Part shown: positions 1 to 8,493 of the stretch, in pieces
Layout of the letters: every line of letters begins with the position of its first letter
Numbering within the stretch: the first letter of the stretch is position 1
Origin: Methanobrevibacter sp.
GTDB taxonomy: Archaea; Methanobacteriota; Methanobacteria; Methanobacteriales; Methanobacteriaceae
NCBI GenBank assembly: GCA_030539795.1
Contig: JAUNXN010000005.1
Location: 1-33,794, forward strand
Direction of reading: 5' to 3'
Length of the DNA: 33,794 bases
The notes under the pieces: generated by a model
What the model was told of the DNA's origin: nothing
What the model saw: the letters and a program-made list of their open reading frames with translations, nothing else
The model's database searches: none
Position numbers and translations under genes: made by a program

Positions 1-321
1 GTCGGTCGAAATTTCCCAGATATTATAGAAATTAGAAATCAAATCGTAGATTTAGCAAAAAAATATGATTTTTATGAAGATTATCGATTTACAATTTATT
101 CAAGGAAATATATGTTTATAAAACTTCTATTCATGCAAACAACAGAACATTATAAACAACAATTTTTTGAAAAAATAAAAGAAGATTGTTTAAATAAAAA
201 AGAAGAATATGAAAACGAAGGAATTTTTGATATTTTAGATGAAAAATCAATTAAAATTTTTAATGCTGGCTTAAATTCCAAAGATTATAAAGAATTTGAA
301 GAGCAGATTCGAAATGCCTAG
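1..321 (+). CDS. Glycosyltransferase family 2, C-terminal tail (5' end outside window)
   Basis: The frame is open from the first base to the TAG at 319-321, so this is the 3' end of a gene that starts upstream. The visible 106 residues contain no catalytic motif. They align by eye with the C-terminal region of the GT2 enzyme at 4641-5840: both have a KL/KY segment, an aromatic helix, a run like QFFEKIKEDC against EFFKELKKDF, and a final IFN-A block followed by an acidic helix. I therefore infer the helical tail of a cell-surface GT2 enzyme. The stop overlaps the start region of the next reading frame (GTG at 321, ATG at 324 and 330), which suggests one transcript. The first in-frame ATG is at 112, but nothing suggests a real start there. 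Base composition is even more AT-rich than in the genes after 890. Confidence 0.6.
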   Translation, partial: VGRNFPDIIEIRNQIVDLAKKYDFYEDYRFTIYSRKYMFIKLLFMQTTEHYKQQFFEKIKEDCLNKKEEYENEGIFDILDEKSIKIFNAGLNSKDYKEFEEQIRNA

Positions 322-329
322 TGATGATA

Positions 330-869
330 ATGTATAAAATTTCCATAATAGTTCAAATATTTAATGTTGAAAAATATTTTAAGCAATGCTTTGATATATC
401 CCGAAAATTCATATTTGATATTTTAGAATCAGATTCCATGGTTTTTGATTTGCTTGAAAAGTATGCTATTGATAACTTACCTAGGAAACTTTATTTTACA
501 AAAAATCATTTTAATTTCTTTATAGTAAAACTGAACAAATCAAAATTTGGTGAAGATGAACTTTCAGAACTATTTTCATCTGAACATTTTTTAAAGCATA
601 AAAATCAAAAATATAAAGAACTGAATAACTTTTCTAATCAACTAGTTGGAAATCATAAATCTATTGAAGGAAAAACGCTTCAACTAATTTGTAAGCAAAC
701 AAAAAATGATATTATGAATTCAGATGCGTTTACTCCAGAAATAACCTATAAATATCGTGAAAAAAGCAGAGCCAAAAATAATTCAATTGATTTTATTGAA
801 AAAAGATTAAATTCATTTATTAAGAAAAATGCTAAATTATACAATACTATTGAAGATTCTAAAAAATAA
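330..869 (+). pseudogene. Decayed glycosyltransferase family 2 remnant
   Basis: The first 20 or so residues (MYKISIIVQIFNVEKYFKQC) are a clear GT2 nucleotide-sugar-binding start, where intact enzymes read SVIVPIFNVEKYLKQC. After that the frame jumps to sequence with no DDGS and no DxD motif, so the catalytic core is missing. The remaining ~150 residues are lysine- and asparagine-rich and end in a helical tail, as in neighbouring glycosyltransferases. The simplest reading is an in-frame internal deletion that joined the N-terminus of a GT2 gene to a downstream tail. ATG 330 is chosen because MYKIS is the natural GT2 beginning; GTG 321 and ATG 324 are also in frame. It could still be expressed as a 180-residue protein of unknown role. 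Confidence 0.55.
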
Positions 870-889
870 GTTTAATATTGGGTAATAAA

Positions 890-3568
890 ATGAGTGAAAA
901 AGCATTTGCAGATAAAAAACAGTTTACAGTTGTTGTAGCTTGTTATAACTGTGAAAACTATCTTACTGAAACAATAAACTCCGTTTTAAACCAAACATTA
1001 GAATTTGAAAAAAATATTGAAGTTATTTTAGTTGATGACGGCAGTACTGACAACACCAAAAGAATCTGCCAGAAATACCTTGAGTTATATCCAAATAACA
1101 TCACCTACATCTATCAGGAAAACCAAGGCCAAGGCCCTGCTAGAAACCACGGATTAAAATACGCAAAAGGAAAATACATCAATTTCCTGGATAGCGATGA
1201 CAAATTTTCAAAAAACACCTTTGAAAATGTCTTGAACTTTTATGAAAAACACCCGGAAATCCCCTTCATTACTGTTCCATTGATATTTTTTGATGCTCAG
1301 GAAGGAAATCATCCATTAAACTATAAATTTGACAAGGACAAAGTTGTTGATTTGCAAAAGGATTGGGACAATATTCAGCTTCATGCAAATTCAAGCTTTT
1401 TTAAAAGAGAACTATTTGAAAAATATCAATTTGCAACTGACTTGATTTCATCGGAAGACACTCTAATGATTAACAAAATGTTAATCGACAATCCTCAATA
1501 TGGCATAATAACCAATGCCAAATATTACTACAGGAAAAGGGACAACAACACTTCCACATTGGATAAGGCGAATTATAAAAAAGAATACTATTTAGATAGA
1601 TTAAACAATTATTTCAAAGAGCTAATCAATTATTCCATAAACAAATATGGGGAAGTTCCCGAATTTATCCAATATCTCATCGTTTACGACATTCAATGGA
1701 TGTTCAATCTAGACGATGCCAGTGATGTTTTAGAAATTGATGAAATTAAGGAAGTTTATGTAGCTATCAAAGATATCCTAAACCATTTGGATGATGATGT
1801 CATATTATCTTTAAAGGAAGATAAATTAAACATTGCACACCACCTTCTTGCACTCAAATACTCGGACGTTAATGTTGATTTAAATGGAGTTGTAACCTGC
1901 CAAGATATCCATTCGGATTATGACGGCAAAATCGCCCAGGTATTTTCAGGCACCAAAGAAATCGACCAGCTTGACATTCACAAAATTTGGATTGACATCT
2001 GTGAAATAAAAGGAACCACCTTTTACCTATCAGGTTATTTAATGTCCTTTTTCAATGACGAAGACATTGAAATTGAAATTATCAAAAACTCTAAAGAAAC
2101 ATATAAAGCAAAAAGAGTCTATTATCAAAATACCGCCAAGCACTTCTTAGGATGCACTTTGGAAGACAGATACAATTTTGACTGTGAAATTCCAATCGAA
2201 GATGGCTGTTCAATTGACATAAGAACCAGATTTATTGGTGAAAACTCAACAAAGGATTCTGTTTGGTCACTTCCAATCGATTTTTCATATTATGCAAGGC
2301 TTTCAACCTTAAGCAACTACAGCATCTCAAACAATCATTTTCTAATTTTAAAAGGAAGGACCTTTAAGATTTCCAAGTATTCCTATCCGAAAATGATTAG
2401 GGCGGAAGCTCCAATTTTACTTAGAATACTGAAAAGGCATGAGCAATATTACTCATCCGTCTTTCTTACAAGACTAACATATTTAATATTATATCCATTT
2501 TATAGAAATAAAAGAATTTGGCTTTTTATGGACAAAATTGAAGCTGCCGATGACAATGCAGAACATTTATACAAGCATGCACTAACCAAAAACGACAATA
2601 TCACAAAATATTTCATCTTGAATAAAGATTCGAATGACTATAAAAGACTTTCAAATTTGAAAAATTTAATAGCTTTTGATTCATTCAAGCACAGATTAAT
2701 GTATTTGTTTGGAGAAAAAATCATCTCATCACACCCTGATGATGAAATATTGAACCCATTCATCAACAAAACCGAAAAATCATATGCCGGATTAAACAAT
2801 GCCGATAAGATATTCCTGCAGCATGGAGTTACCAAGGACAATGTCTCCTCCTGGCTTAAGAAATTTGAAAAGAACTTAAAACTTATCGTTGCGGTTTCTG
2901 ATGATGAGAAAAAATCATTCATGGACCCAGGCTATAACTATAAAGAAGAAATCATTCAGGTTCTTGGTTTTCCAAGATTTGACAATCTGGAAAAAAGTCA
3001 AACTTCAAAACAAATCATTATTATGCCCTCCTGGAGGAAAAAATTGCTTTATGCCTCTGAAGATCAAATCAAGGAATCCGAATACTTCCAAAAAATCAAT
3101 TCGTTAATCAACAATGAACATTTAACTGAAATGGCTAAAAAATACAACTACAAAATCATTTTCAAGCCCCATCCTAGAGTCTATGAATACATTCATCTAT
3201 TCAACACCAACAATTACATCGAAATCGATGAAAACACAACATATCAAGAATTATTCAAAAATTCTGATTTGATGATCACGGATTACTCATCAGTGGCATT
3301 TGACTTCGCATATATGGAAAAGCCAGTTATCTACTACCAATATGGAAATGACTACAACTTTGAGGAAGGCTATTTCAAATACAGAACCATGGGTTTCGGA
3401 GAAGTCATTCCAAGCGAAGAAGAATTAGTTGAAATCATTGAAGATTACCTTGAAAACAACTGCCAAATGAAAGAGGAATATAAAAACAGAGTAAATACTT
3501 TTTTTAAATATAAAGACAAAAATAATTGTGAAAGAGTTTACAATGCAATTTTAAATTTGAAAGATTGA
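890..3568 (+). CDS. Bifunctional GT2 glycosyltransferase / CDP-glycerol glycerophosphotransferase-like protein
   Basis: This 892-residue protein has two enzyme domains. Residues ~10-240 are a GT-A family 2 glycosyltransferase, with VVVACYNCENY at the start, DDGS at ~49-52, GQGPARNHG and the metal-binding DSDD at ~101-104. Residues ~300-520 are a beta-rich linker I do not recognise. Residues ~550-890 resemble the TagF/TarF glycerophosphotransferase fold: LQHGVTKDN, LGFPRFDN, a PSWR motif, FKPHP and ITDYSSVAFDFAY with the KPVIYY that follows. Known TagF enzymes add glycerol phosphate from CDP-glycerol to a growing polymer at the inner membrane face; the substrate here is inferred. ATG 890 is preferred over the in-frame TTG 878 because GGGT lies just upstream of it. 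It is a paralog of 8492-11203 and sits in the first operon, 13 bp before the FkbM gene. Confidence 0.85.
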   Translation: MSEKAFADKKQFTVVVACYNCENYLTETINSVLNQTLEFEKNIEVILVDDGSTDNTKRICQKYLELYPNNITYIYQENQGQGPARNHGLKYAKGKYINFLDSDDKFSKNTFENVLNFYEKHPEIPFITVPLIFFDAQEGNHPLNYKFDKDKVVDLQKDWDNIQLHANSSFFKRELFEKYQFATDLISSEDTLMINKMLIDNPQYGIITNAKYYYRKRDNNTSTLDKANYKKEYYLDRLNNYFKELINYSINKYGEVPEFIQYLIVYDIQWMFNLDDASDVLEIDEIKEVYVAIKDILNHLDDDVILSLKEDKLNIAHHLLALKYSDVNVDLNGVVTCQDIHSDYDGKIAQVFSGTKEIDQLDIHKIWIDICEIKGTTFYLSGYLMSFFNDEDIEIEIIKNSKETYKAKRVYYQNTAKHFLGCTLEDRYNFDCEIPIEDGCSIDIRTRFIGENSTKDSVWSLPIDFSYYARLSTLSNYSISNNHFLILKGRTFKISKYSYPKMIRAEAPILLRILKRHEQYYSSVFLTRLTYLILYPFYRNKRIWLFMDKIEAADDNAEHLYKHALTKNDNITKYFILNKDSNDYKRLSNLKNLIAFDSFKHRLMYLFGEKIISSHPDDEILNPFINKTEKSYAGLNNADKIFLQHGVTKDNVSSWLKKFEKNLKLIVAVSDDEKKSFMDPGYNYKEEIIQVLGFPRFDNLEKSQTSKQIIIMPSWRKKLLYASEDQIKESEYFQKINSLINNEHLTEMAKKYNYKIIFKPHPRVYEYIHLFNTNNYIEIDENTTYQELFKNSDLMITDYSSVAFDFAYMEKPVIYYQYGNDYNFEEGYFKYRTMGFGEVIPSEEELVEIIEDYLENNCQMKEEYKNRVNTFFKYKDKNNCERVYNAILNLKD

Positions 3569-3581
3569 ACTTGGGATTATT

Positions 3582-4640
3582 ATGAGTTTGCAAGAAAGAA
3601 TATTATCCAAAAGTAATTCCTACAACTATTACAAAGAAAAAAATGAATCCTTGGAAAAAAGAGTTGAGGAGCTCGAAAAGGAACTTGAAGAAATAAAAAA
3701 AGAAAAAGAAACAACTCTTCGCGAGGACTTTTTGGAAAAGTATCCAGTCGCAGGAGGATTCTGCAATTGGAATTACATTGAATATTATTTTAAAGACGGT
3801 TTTGAAGAAAAGTTTATGGATGTTACATCCAGATTAAACCACACCTCCAAAAACAGGTTTAAATGGCTGCTTTTAAGGGCATTAGCCGTTAATGTCATTA
3901 AAATGAATTCACTTTATTTCCATTATGAATTAAAAGATCAAGAGAAATTCCTGAAATTTAGACAGGAAAATTCCGGTCCGAACATGATTGGAGGATACAC
4001 ATATTACGGAAGATATAACCTGCATCCATTCATTGACTTGAATCTGACTGATAATGACAAAAAATTCCTTAAGGACAAAGACATCATAGATGCAGGGGCA
4101 TTCACAGGAGATACATCAATTCCACTAGCAAAATTCACAGACAAAAACATTTATGCTTTTGAACCTTTCGACGATTCCTTTGAAGGTTTGAAGAAAAACA
4201 TTGCAGCGAATGACATCAAAAACATCATTCCAGTTAAAAAATCCTTGGGAAACATCAATGGCGAGAGGACATTATACCTGGCAGGAAACAACGTTCAGGG
4301 AATCACAAGCAATCCAAATGCAAGAGAATTTGATGAAGAGCTTAAAGTTGAAGAAATTACTGTTGACAAGTTTGTTGAAGATAACAACTTGGATGTCGGT
4401 TATATTACAATTGATGTTGAAGGTGCCGAAAGGGATCTTCTGGAAGGTGCCCTGGACACAATAAAAACCCAAAGGCCAATATTGACAATAAGCATCTACC
4501 ACAAAGTGACTGACTTTTTTGAAATCATTCCATGGATTGACGATTTAGGCCTTGATTACGAGTTCAATGTTGTAAAAGAACAGCCTTGGCCATTTTTAGG
4601 GGATACTGTTGTACAATGCAGACCGAAAGAGTTGATATAA
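3582..4640 (+). CDS. FkbM-family SAM-dependent methyltransferase with N-terminal coiled coil
   Basis: The 352-residue protein begins with a heptad-rich coiled coil (about 18-46, many E and K). A middle helical region follows, then an FkbM-type methyltransferase domain. IIDAGAFTGDTS (168-179) is the SAM-binding motif I, AFEP (~192-195) carries the acidic ribose-binding position, and IDVEGAERDLLEGA (277-290) is the FkbM signature. FkbM enzymes O-methylate sugars or related hydroxyls; here the target is presumably the surface glycan made by the neighbouring glycosyltransferases. The coiled coil may hold it in a complex with the next protein, which also ends in a coiled coil (inference). ATG 3582 is supported by TTGGGAT upstream. 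Its TAA is directly followed by the ATG of the next gene. Confidence 0.8.
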   Translation: MSLQERILSKSNSYNYYKEKNESLEKRVEELEKELEEIKKEKETTLREDFLEKYPVAGGFCNWNYIEYYFKDGFEEKFMDVTSRLNHTSKNRFKWLLLRALAVNVIKMNSLYFHYELKDQEKFLKFRQENSGPNMIGGYTYYGRYNLHPFIDLNLTDNDKKFLKDKDIIDAGAFTGDTSIPLAKFTDKNIYAFEPFDDSFEGLKKNIAANDIKNIIPVKKSLGNINGERTLYLAGNNVQGITSNPNAREFDEELKVEEITVDKFVEDNNLDVGYITIDVEGAERDLLEGALDTIKTQRPILTISIYHKVTDFFEIIPWIDDLGLDYEFNVVKEQPWPFLGDTVVQCRPKELI

Positions 4641-5840
4641 ATGACTAAAGTATCTGTCGTGATGCCAGTATATAATGCCGGTAGATTTTTAGATGAATCA
4701 GTTAATTCCATTTTAAATCAGACATTAGATGACTTGGAATTAATTTGTGTTGATGATGGCTCAACCGATGATTCTTTAAGCATTTTAAATGATTTTGCAA
4801 GCAAAGACGATAGAGTTAAAGTATTTTCACTCGACCATCAGGGCGGCGGAAACGCCAGAAATTATGGTTTGACACAAATAACCGGCGATTATCTATTTTG
4901 CATGGATGCTGATGATACTTTGGATTTAAATGCCTTTGAAGACTTTTGCAAAATAGCTGAAGAAAAAAACCTTGATTTTTTAGTTTTCAAAGCAATTAAT
5001 TACGGTGTTGAAAAGGACCATTTCTTTGAAACAGAATACCAGAACATGACCTCAATTTCAAATCTTGTGGAAGACAATGTTTTCAGTTATAAAGACATTG
5101 GAAACTTGCTGTTTGACTTTAATGTAAGTCCGTGGTGCAAATTCTACAACTCAGAGTTCATAAAAAACAGCGGCGCCCAATTCAGAGAAAACTCCAAATT
5201 CCATGATAATCAATTTTTTTGGGACATAATATTTCAAGCTGAAAGAATCCTATTTATAGACAAATTTTACTACACCAGAAAACGATATAATGATTCTTTA
5301 ACCGCATCAGGCGATAAGGGACACATAAATATCATAGGAGTGGTAAATGACATTATTCAATTGTTCATTAAGCATGGTGAGCTTGACAACTACAAAAACA
5401 AATTATATAACCTGAAAATAACATGGATAATTGACAGATATAATCAAATTCAAGAACAGTTCAAAGAAGAATTCTTTAAAGAGCTGAAAAAAGACTTTGA
5501 AAGTCTTAAAAATACTGAATTTGAAGAATTATTAACCGAAAATCATAAATTCATATTCAATAATGCAGTCATCTCAAACAATCATGAGGAGTTTGACTTG
5601 ATGAATGACTTTTACAGCAATGCATTGGAAACATTAGGTAGCGAACTTAAGGAATGCATTTCGATTATAAATAAAAATAAAATTGAAATCGATAGGCTGA
5701 ATTCAGAAAATGACTACTTTAAAAACCAAAACAAAAAATTGACAATCTTAAATATTGAATTGCTCGATGAATTAGAAAGAAAAAACAAATTTCGCAATGT
5801 ATTTTCAAAAAGCAAAATATTAGATAAAATCAATGAGTGA
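4641..5840 (+). CDS. Glycosyltransferase family 2 with C-terminal coiled coil
   Basis: The 399-residue protein carries a complete GT2 domain in its first ~220 residues: VSVVMPVYNAGRFLDESV, DDGS at 38-41, GGGNARNYG at about 68-76 and the DxD-type DADD at 89-92. The family transfers sugars from nucleotide-sugar donors to a membrane-linked or nascent polysaccharide. The tail after ~340 is a likely coiled coil (repeated N, K, E, L heptads). Its middle and tail resemble the partial protein at 1-321. Start and stop of neighbours form TAAATG with no gap, so translation is probably coupled to the FkbM gene. The 3' end overlaps the methyltransferase gene by 8 bp. Donor and acceptor cannot be told from sequence. 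Confidence 0.85.
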   Translation: MTKVSVVMPVYNAGRFLDESVNSILNQTLDDLELICVDDGSTDDSLSILNDFASKDDRVKVFSLDHQGGGNARNYGLTQITGDYLFCMDADDTLDLNAFEDFCKIAEEKNLDFLVFKAINYGVEKDHFFETEYQNMTSISNLVEDNVFSYKDIGNLLFDFNVSPWCKFYNSEFIKNSGAQFRENSKFHDNQFFWDIIFQAERILFIDKFYYTRKRYNDSLTASGDKGHINIIGVVNDIIQLFIKHGELDNYKNKLYNLKITWIIDRYNQIQEQFKEEFFKELKKDFESLKNTEFEELLTENHKFIFNNAVISNNHEEFDLMNDFYSNALETLGSELKECISIINKNKIEIDRLNSENDYFKNQNKKLTILNIELLDELERKNKFRNVFSKSKILDKINE

Positions 5841-6435
5841 AAAAATGCATAGAAGTTCATATAATAAAATGAAACGCTTTAAGCAAGATTATTTGAATCC
5901 AGACGATAAATTGAAAATCCTCGATATCGGATCATTTGACAAAAATGGAGATTACAATTACGGTTTGATATTGAATGAAAAAAGATGGACATATCACGGG
6001 CTTGATTTAAAAGAAGGAAACAACGTGGATATTGTCGTTAAAGATCCATATAACTGGAAAGAAATAAAAGACAAAACTTATGATGTGGTTGTATCCGGCC
6101 AGGCTTTTGAGCATATTGAATTTTTTTGGCTCACATTAGAACAGATTAACAGAATTTTAAAACCGGGAGGATTATTCTGCCTTATTGTTCCCAGTTCAGG
6201 ACCGGTTCACAGAAACCCGTATGACTGCTACAGATTCAACGAAGACGGCATGAAAGCAATGGCCAAATACATCAATTTTGAAGTATTGAAAGCTGGAACC
6301 GATTTTGACGCCCACACCTGGCAGGACAGCTATCTTGTTGCCAAAAAACCGGAAAGTGGGAAAAATCTTGAAGGCAGAATGAATGCATTAGAAAATAAAT
6401 TGAATTTGATAATGTCAAAATTGGATATTAAATAA
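5833..6435 (+). CDS. Class I SAM-dependent methyltransferase
   Basis: The 200-residue protein has a Rossmann-type methyltransferase domain: LKILDIGSFD (motif I), YHGLDLKEG with the acidic residue that binds the SAM ribose, DVVVSGQAFEHIE (motif IV region) and RILKPGGLFCLIVPSSG. This is the Methyltransf_11/25-like arrangement found in many surface-glycan clusters. A later HRNPYDCYRF segment may help shape the active site. The last ~25 residues form a short leucine-heptad helix (LEGRMNALENKLNLIMSKL), a possible coiled coil. It is the last gene of the first operon, overlapping the GT2 gene by 8 bp (start within the end of that frame), and its stop codon lies in the terminator hairpin. Confidence 0.8.
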   Translation: MSEKMHRSSYNKMKRFKQDYLNPDDKLKILDIGSFDKNGDYNYGLILNEKRWTYHGLDLKEGNNVDIVVKDPYNWKEIKDKTYDVVVSGQAFEHIEFFWLTLEQINRILKPGGLFCLIVPSSGPVHRNPYDCYRFNEDGMKAMAKYINFEVLKAGTDFDAHTWQDSYLVAKKPESGKNLEGRMNALENKLNLIMSKLDIK

Positions 6436-6457
6436 TATCCCAAATATCCTTTTTTTT
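6423..6457 (+). terminator. Hairpin plus T8 at end of polysaccharide operon
   Basis: GGATATT (6423-6429) pairs with AATATCC (6434-6440) around a 4-nt loop, and eight T residues follow at 6450-6457. The TAA stop of the methyltransferase (6433-6435) lies at the loop/stem junction. Archaeal termination mainly needs the U tract; the hairpin is an extra that recurs at other ends in this window. Confidence 0.6.
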
Positions 6458-6482
6458 AAAAAAATCGCCAAATTAAAAGAGA

Positions 6483-6535
6483 TATTATATATTAAGTATC
6501 ACTTAAATACTACTATACACGAACAAATTTGGTGA
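6483..6535 (+). promoter_or_regulatory. Promoter, possible operator and ribosome site of beta-helix adhesin gene
   Basis: A TATA-like ATTATATATTA lies near 6484-6494, which puts transcription start near 6515. GGTGA at 6531-6535 is the ribosome site 4 nt before ATG 6540. A perfect palindrome TTAAGT-ATC-ACTTAA spans 6492-6506, directly beside the TATA box, and would suit a repressor. No protein is known to bind it. Confidence 0.5.
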
Positions 6536-6539
6536 ATTT

Positions 6540-8429
6540 ATGAAGATTAATGTGAAAATTATTTCATTATTGATTATTCTATTTATCACATTAGGGGCTG
6601 TTTCGGCAAATGATGATGCGAGCCTTGTTGATTCAATAGATGACAATCCTAATGAAATTTTAAAGGTAGATGAAACTGATAATTCTGGTGATGATACGAA
6701 CAACGACCAGAATGATATAGATAATAATGTTGGAAACAATACTGAAACTCCAACAGAAGATAATCAAACTGATGAAAATACGAATGAAATAGACAATCAG
6801 ACTGATGATAATCAAACAGAACAAACAAATGAAACAAACACCAACACTACTGAAAACACCAACATAACAGAAACAAATACAACAGAACCACAGAACAATA
6901 CTCCTGCAGAACCTGAACCATTTGTTAAAGGAAAAACACAAACATTCTCAGAATTGCAAAAATTGCTTGATGCTGCAAGTGCAGGTGCTGTAATTGAACT
7001 TACACGCGATTATTATTCAACAGGTAAGGAAATAACAATCCGAAAAGCTGTTACAATTATCGGTAATGGCTGCATTTTAGACGGGAAAACTAAAAGTAGA
7101 ATTTTGGCAATACAGAATTATCCGAATGGTGTTCCAAATGTGATTCTGAAAAACATTACTTTCCAAAATGGTAAAGCGGATACTGGAGGAGCAATTTTTG
7201 CAAGAAGCGGATCCAATAAACTTCAAATTGAAAATTGTATATTTACAAACAATCAGGCTACAACTGGAAACATCGGTGGTGCAATCTACATTGCCTCAAG
7301 CAATTATTGTACAATAACAGGCAGCACATTTACAAGCAATACTGCTAAAATGAGCGGTGGGGCAATTCGTATTGAAGGAAATCACCATACAATCTCAAAA
7401 AATGTTTTCAAATACAATAAGGCAACTGAAGCTCTTGGTGGTGCTATCAATGCTTTAGGTCATTACTACACTATTTCAAGTAACAAGTTCACAAGCAATG
7501 TTGCTGGTCGTGACGGTGGAGCAATCGATATCGAAGGTGCTAAAGTAGCCACCAAAGGTAAAAACAACGTCATTTCCGCAAACACCTTCACATCAAACAA
7601 AGCAAGTGGATCAAAACAAGGAAGTTATGGTGGTGCAATAAGCATCAACGGTCAGTCCTGTACAATTACAAAAAATACATTTTCCAAAAATACTGCTGCA
7701 AGTCTTGGTGGTGCAATCAGATGGAATGGAGCAACCTCAAAAACCGGTAAAATAACCAATAATAAATTCACATCAAACTCCGCTAAAAGTGGAGGTGCGA
7801 TTTACCTTGCAGGAAGTGGGGCTACAATTTCCGGCAACACTTTCAAAAGCAATAAAGCGACAAAAGGAGCTGGAGGAACCTTAAACATTAAAGGTAACAG
7901 CAATCTAATCACTAAAAACACAATAACCAGTTCTTCCGCTAAAACAAGTGGTGGAGCAATATACTACTCCGGTGCAAAAGCGAAAATTACTTCAAATACA
8001 TTCACCAGCTGTAAAGCAACACAAAATGGTGGTGCAATTTATTTAACCGGTAAATCCGCAACATTTACCTCAAATAAATTCTCATCCTGTTCCGGTAAAA
8101 TGGGTGGAGCAATCCAACTCAAAGGCAATTATGGAAAGCTTACCAAAAATACATTTACCAAAAACACTGCAAAGCAATCAGGTGGTGCAGGCTATCTTGA
8201 AGGAACAAAAATAACTGTTACATCAAACAAGTTCACTTCAAACAAAGCGGGTAAAAAAGCGGTTGGCGGAGCAATCAGAATTTCCGGAAAATCTGCAACA
8301 ATTACCAAAAACACATTTACCAAAAACACAGCCGTTGCTGGTTTTGCCGTTTGGGGAAGTGGCGCAAGTAAAAAAGTTTCAGGAAACAAAGTTTCACCTA
8401 AAGGTAAAAATCAAATAAGATGGGGATAG
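6540..8429 (+). CDS. Secreted adhesin-like protein with right-handed beta-helix repeats
   Basis: The 629-residue protein starts with a signal peptide (KINVKIISLLIILFITLGAVSA, cut near residue 23). Residues ~24-128 are a low-complexity linker rich in D, N, T and E with many N-x-T sequons (NQT, NET, NTT, NIT), a likely N-glycosylation stalk. Residues ~134-629 are a right-handed beta helix of about 20 short turns built on GGAI-x-NxFTSNxA, as in polymorphic outer membrane/NosD-type repeats. Such proteins are exported and mediate contact with other cells or substrates in gut methanogens. Unlike the proteins at 11437-20824 it has no lysine-rich Ig-like C-terminus and no transmembrane anchor; it stops at the last helix turn. 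It has its own promoter and terminator and lies between two GT2-TagF-like paralogs. Confidence 0.85.
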   Translation: MKINVKIISLLIILFITLGAVSANDDASLVDSIDDNPNEILKVDETDNSGDDTNNDQNDIDNNVGNNTETPTEDNQTDENTNEIDNQTDDNQTEQTNETNTNTTENTNITETNTTEPQNNTPAEPEPFVKGKTQTFSELQKLLDAASAGAVIELTRDYYSTGKEITIRKAVTIIGNGCILDGKTKSRILAIQNYPNGVPNVILKNITFQNGKADTGGAIFARSGSNKLQIENCIFTNNQATTGNIGGAIYIASSNYCTITGSTFTSNTAKMSGGAIRIEGNHHTISKNVFKYNKATEALGGAINALGHYYTISSNKFTSNVAGRDGGAIDIEGAKVATKGKNNVISANTFTSNKASGSKQGSYGGAISINGQSCTITKNTFSKNTAASLGGAIRWNGATSKTGKITNNKFTSNSAKSGGAIYLAGSGATISGNTFKSNKATKGAGGTLNIKGNSNLITKNTITSSSAKTSGGAIYYSGAKAKITSNTFTSCKATQNGGAIYLTGKSATFTSNKFSSCSGKMGGAIQLKGNYGKLTKNTFTKNTAKQSGGAGYLEGTKITVTSNKFTSNKAGKKAVGGAIRISGKSATITKNTFTKNTAVAGFAVWGSGASKKVSGNKVSPKGKNQIRWG

Positions 8430-8465
8430 TGCTGTAAAAAGTATTTATAACCATCAAATAACTTT

Positions 8466-8493
8466 AACTGTCCAACCGGACAGTTATTTTTTT
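8466..8493 (+). terminator. Terminator between convergent genes
   Basis: AACTGTCC (8466-8473) pairs perfectly with GGACAGTT (8478-8485) around AACC, followed by A and T7 (8487-8493). It ends the adhesin transcript and touches the stop codon of the convergent minus-strand gene. Confidence 0.8.

Noticed and set aside
2889-3107. Short frame inside the first GT2-TagF gene
   Set aside because: It is a shadow of the real frame, which has all TagF-like motifs.
7180-8400. Regular DNA repeats that could be read as a CRISPR or satellite array
   Set aside because: They are the codons of GGAI-type beta-helix turns; unit length and sequence vary and the frame is open throughout.
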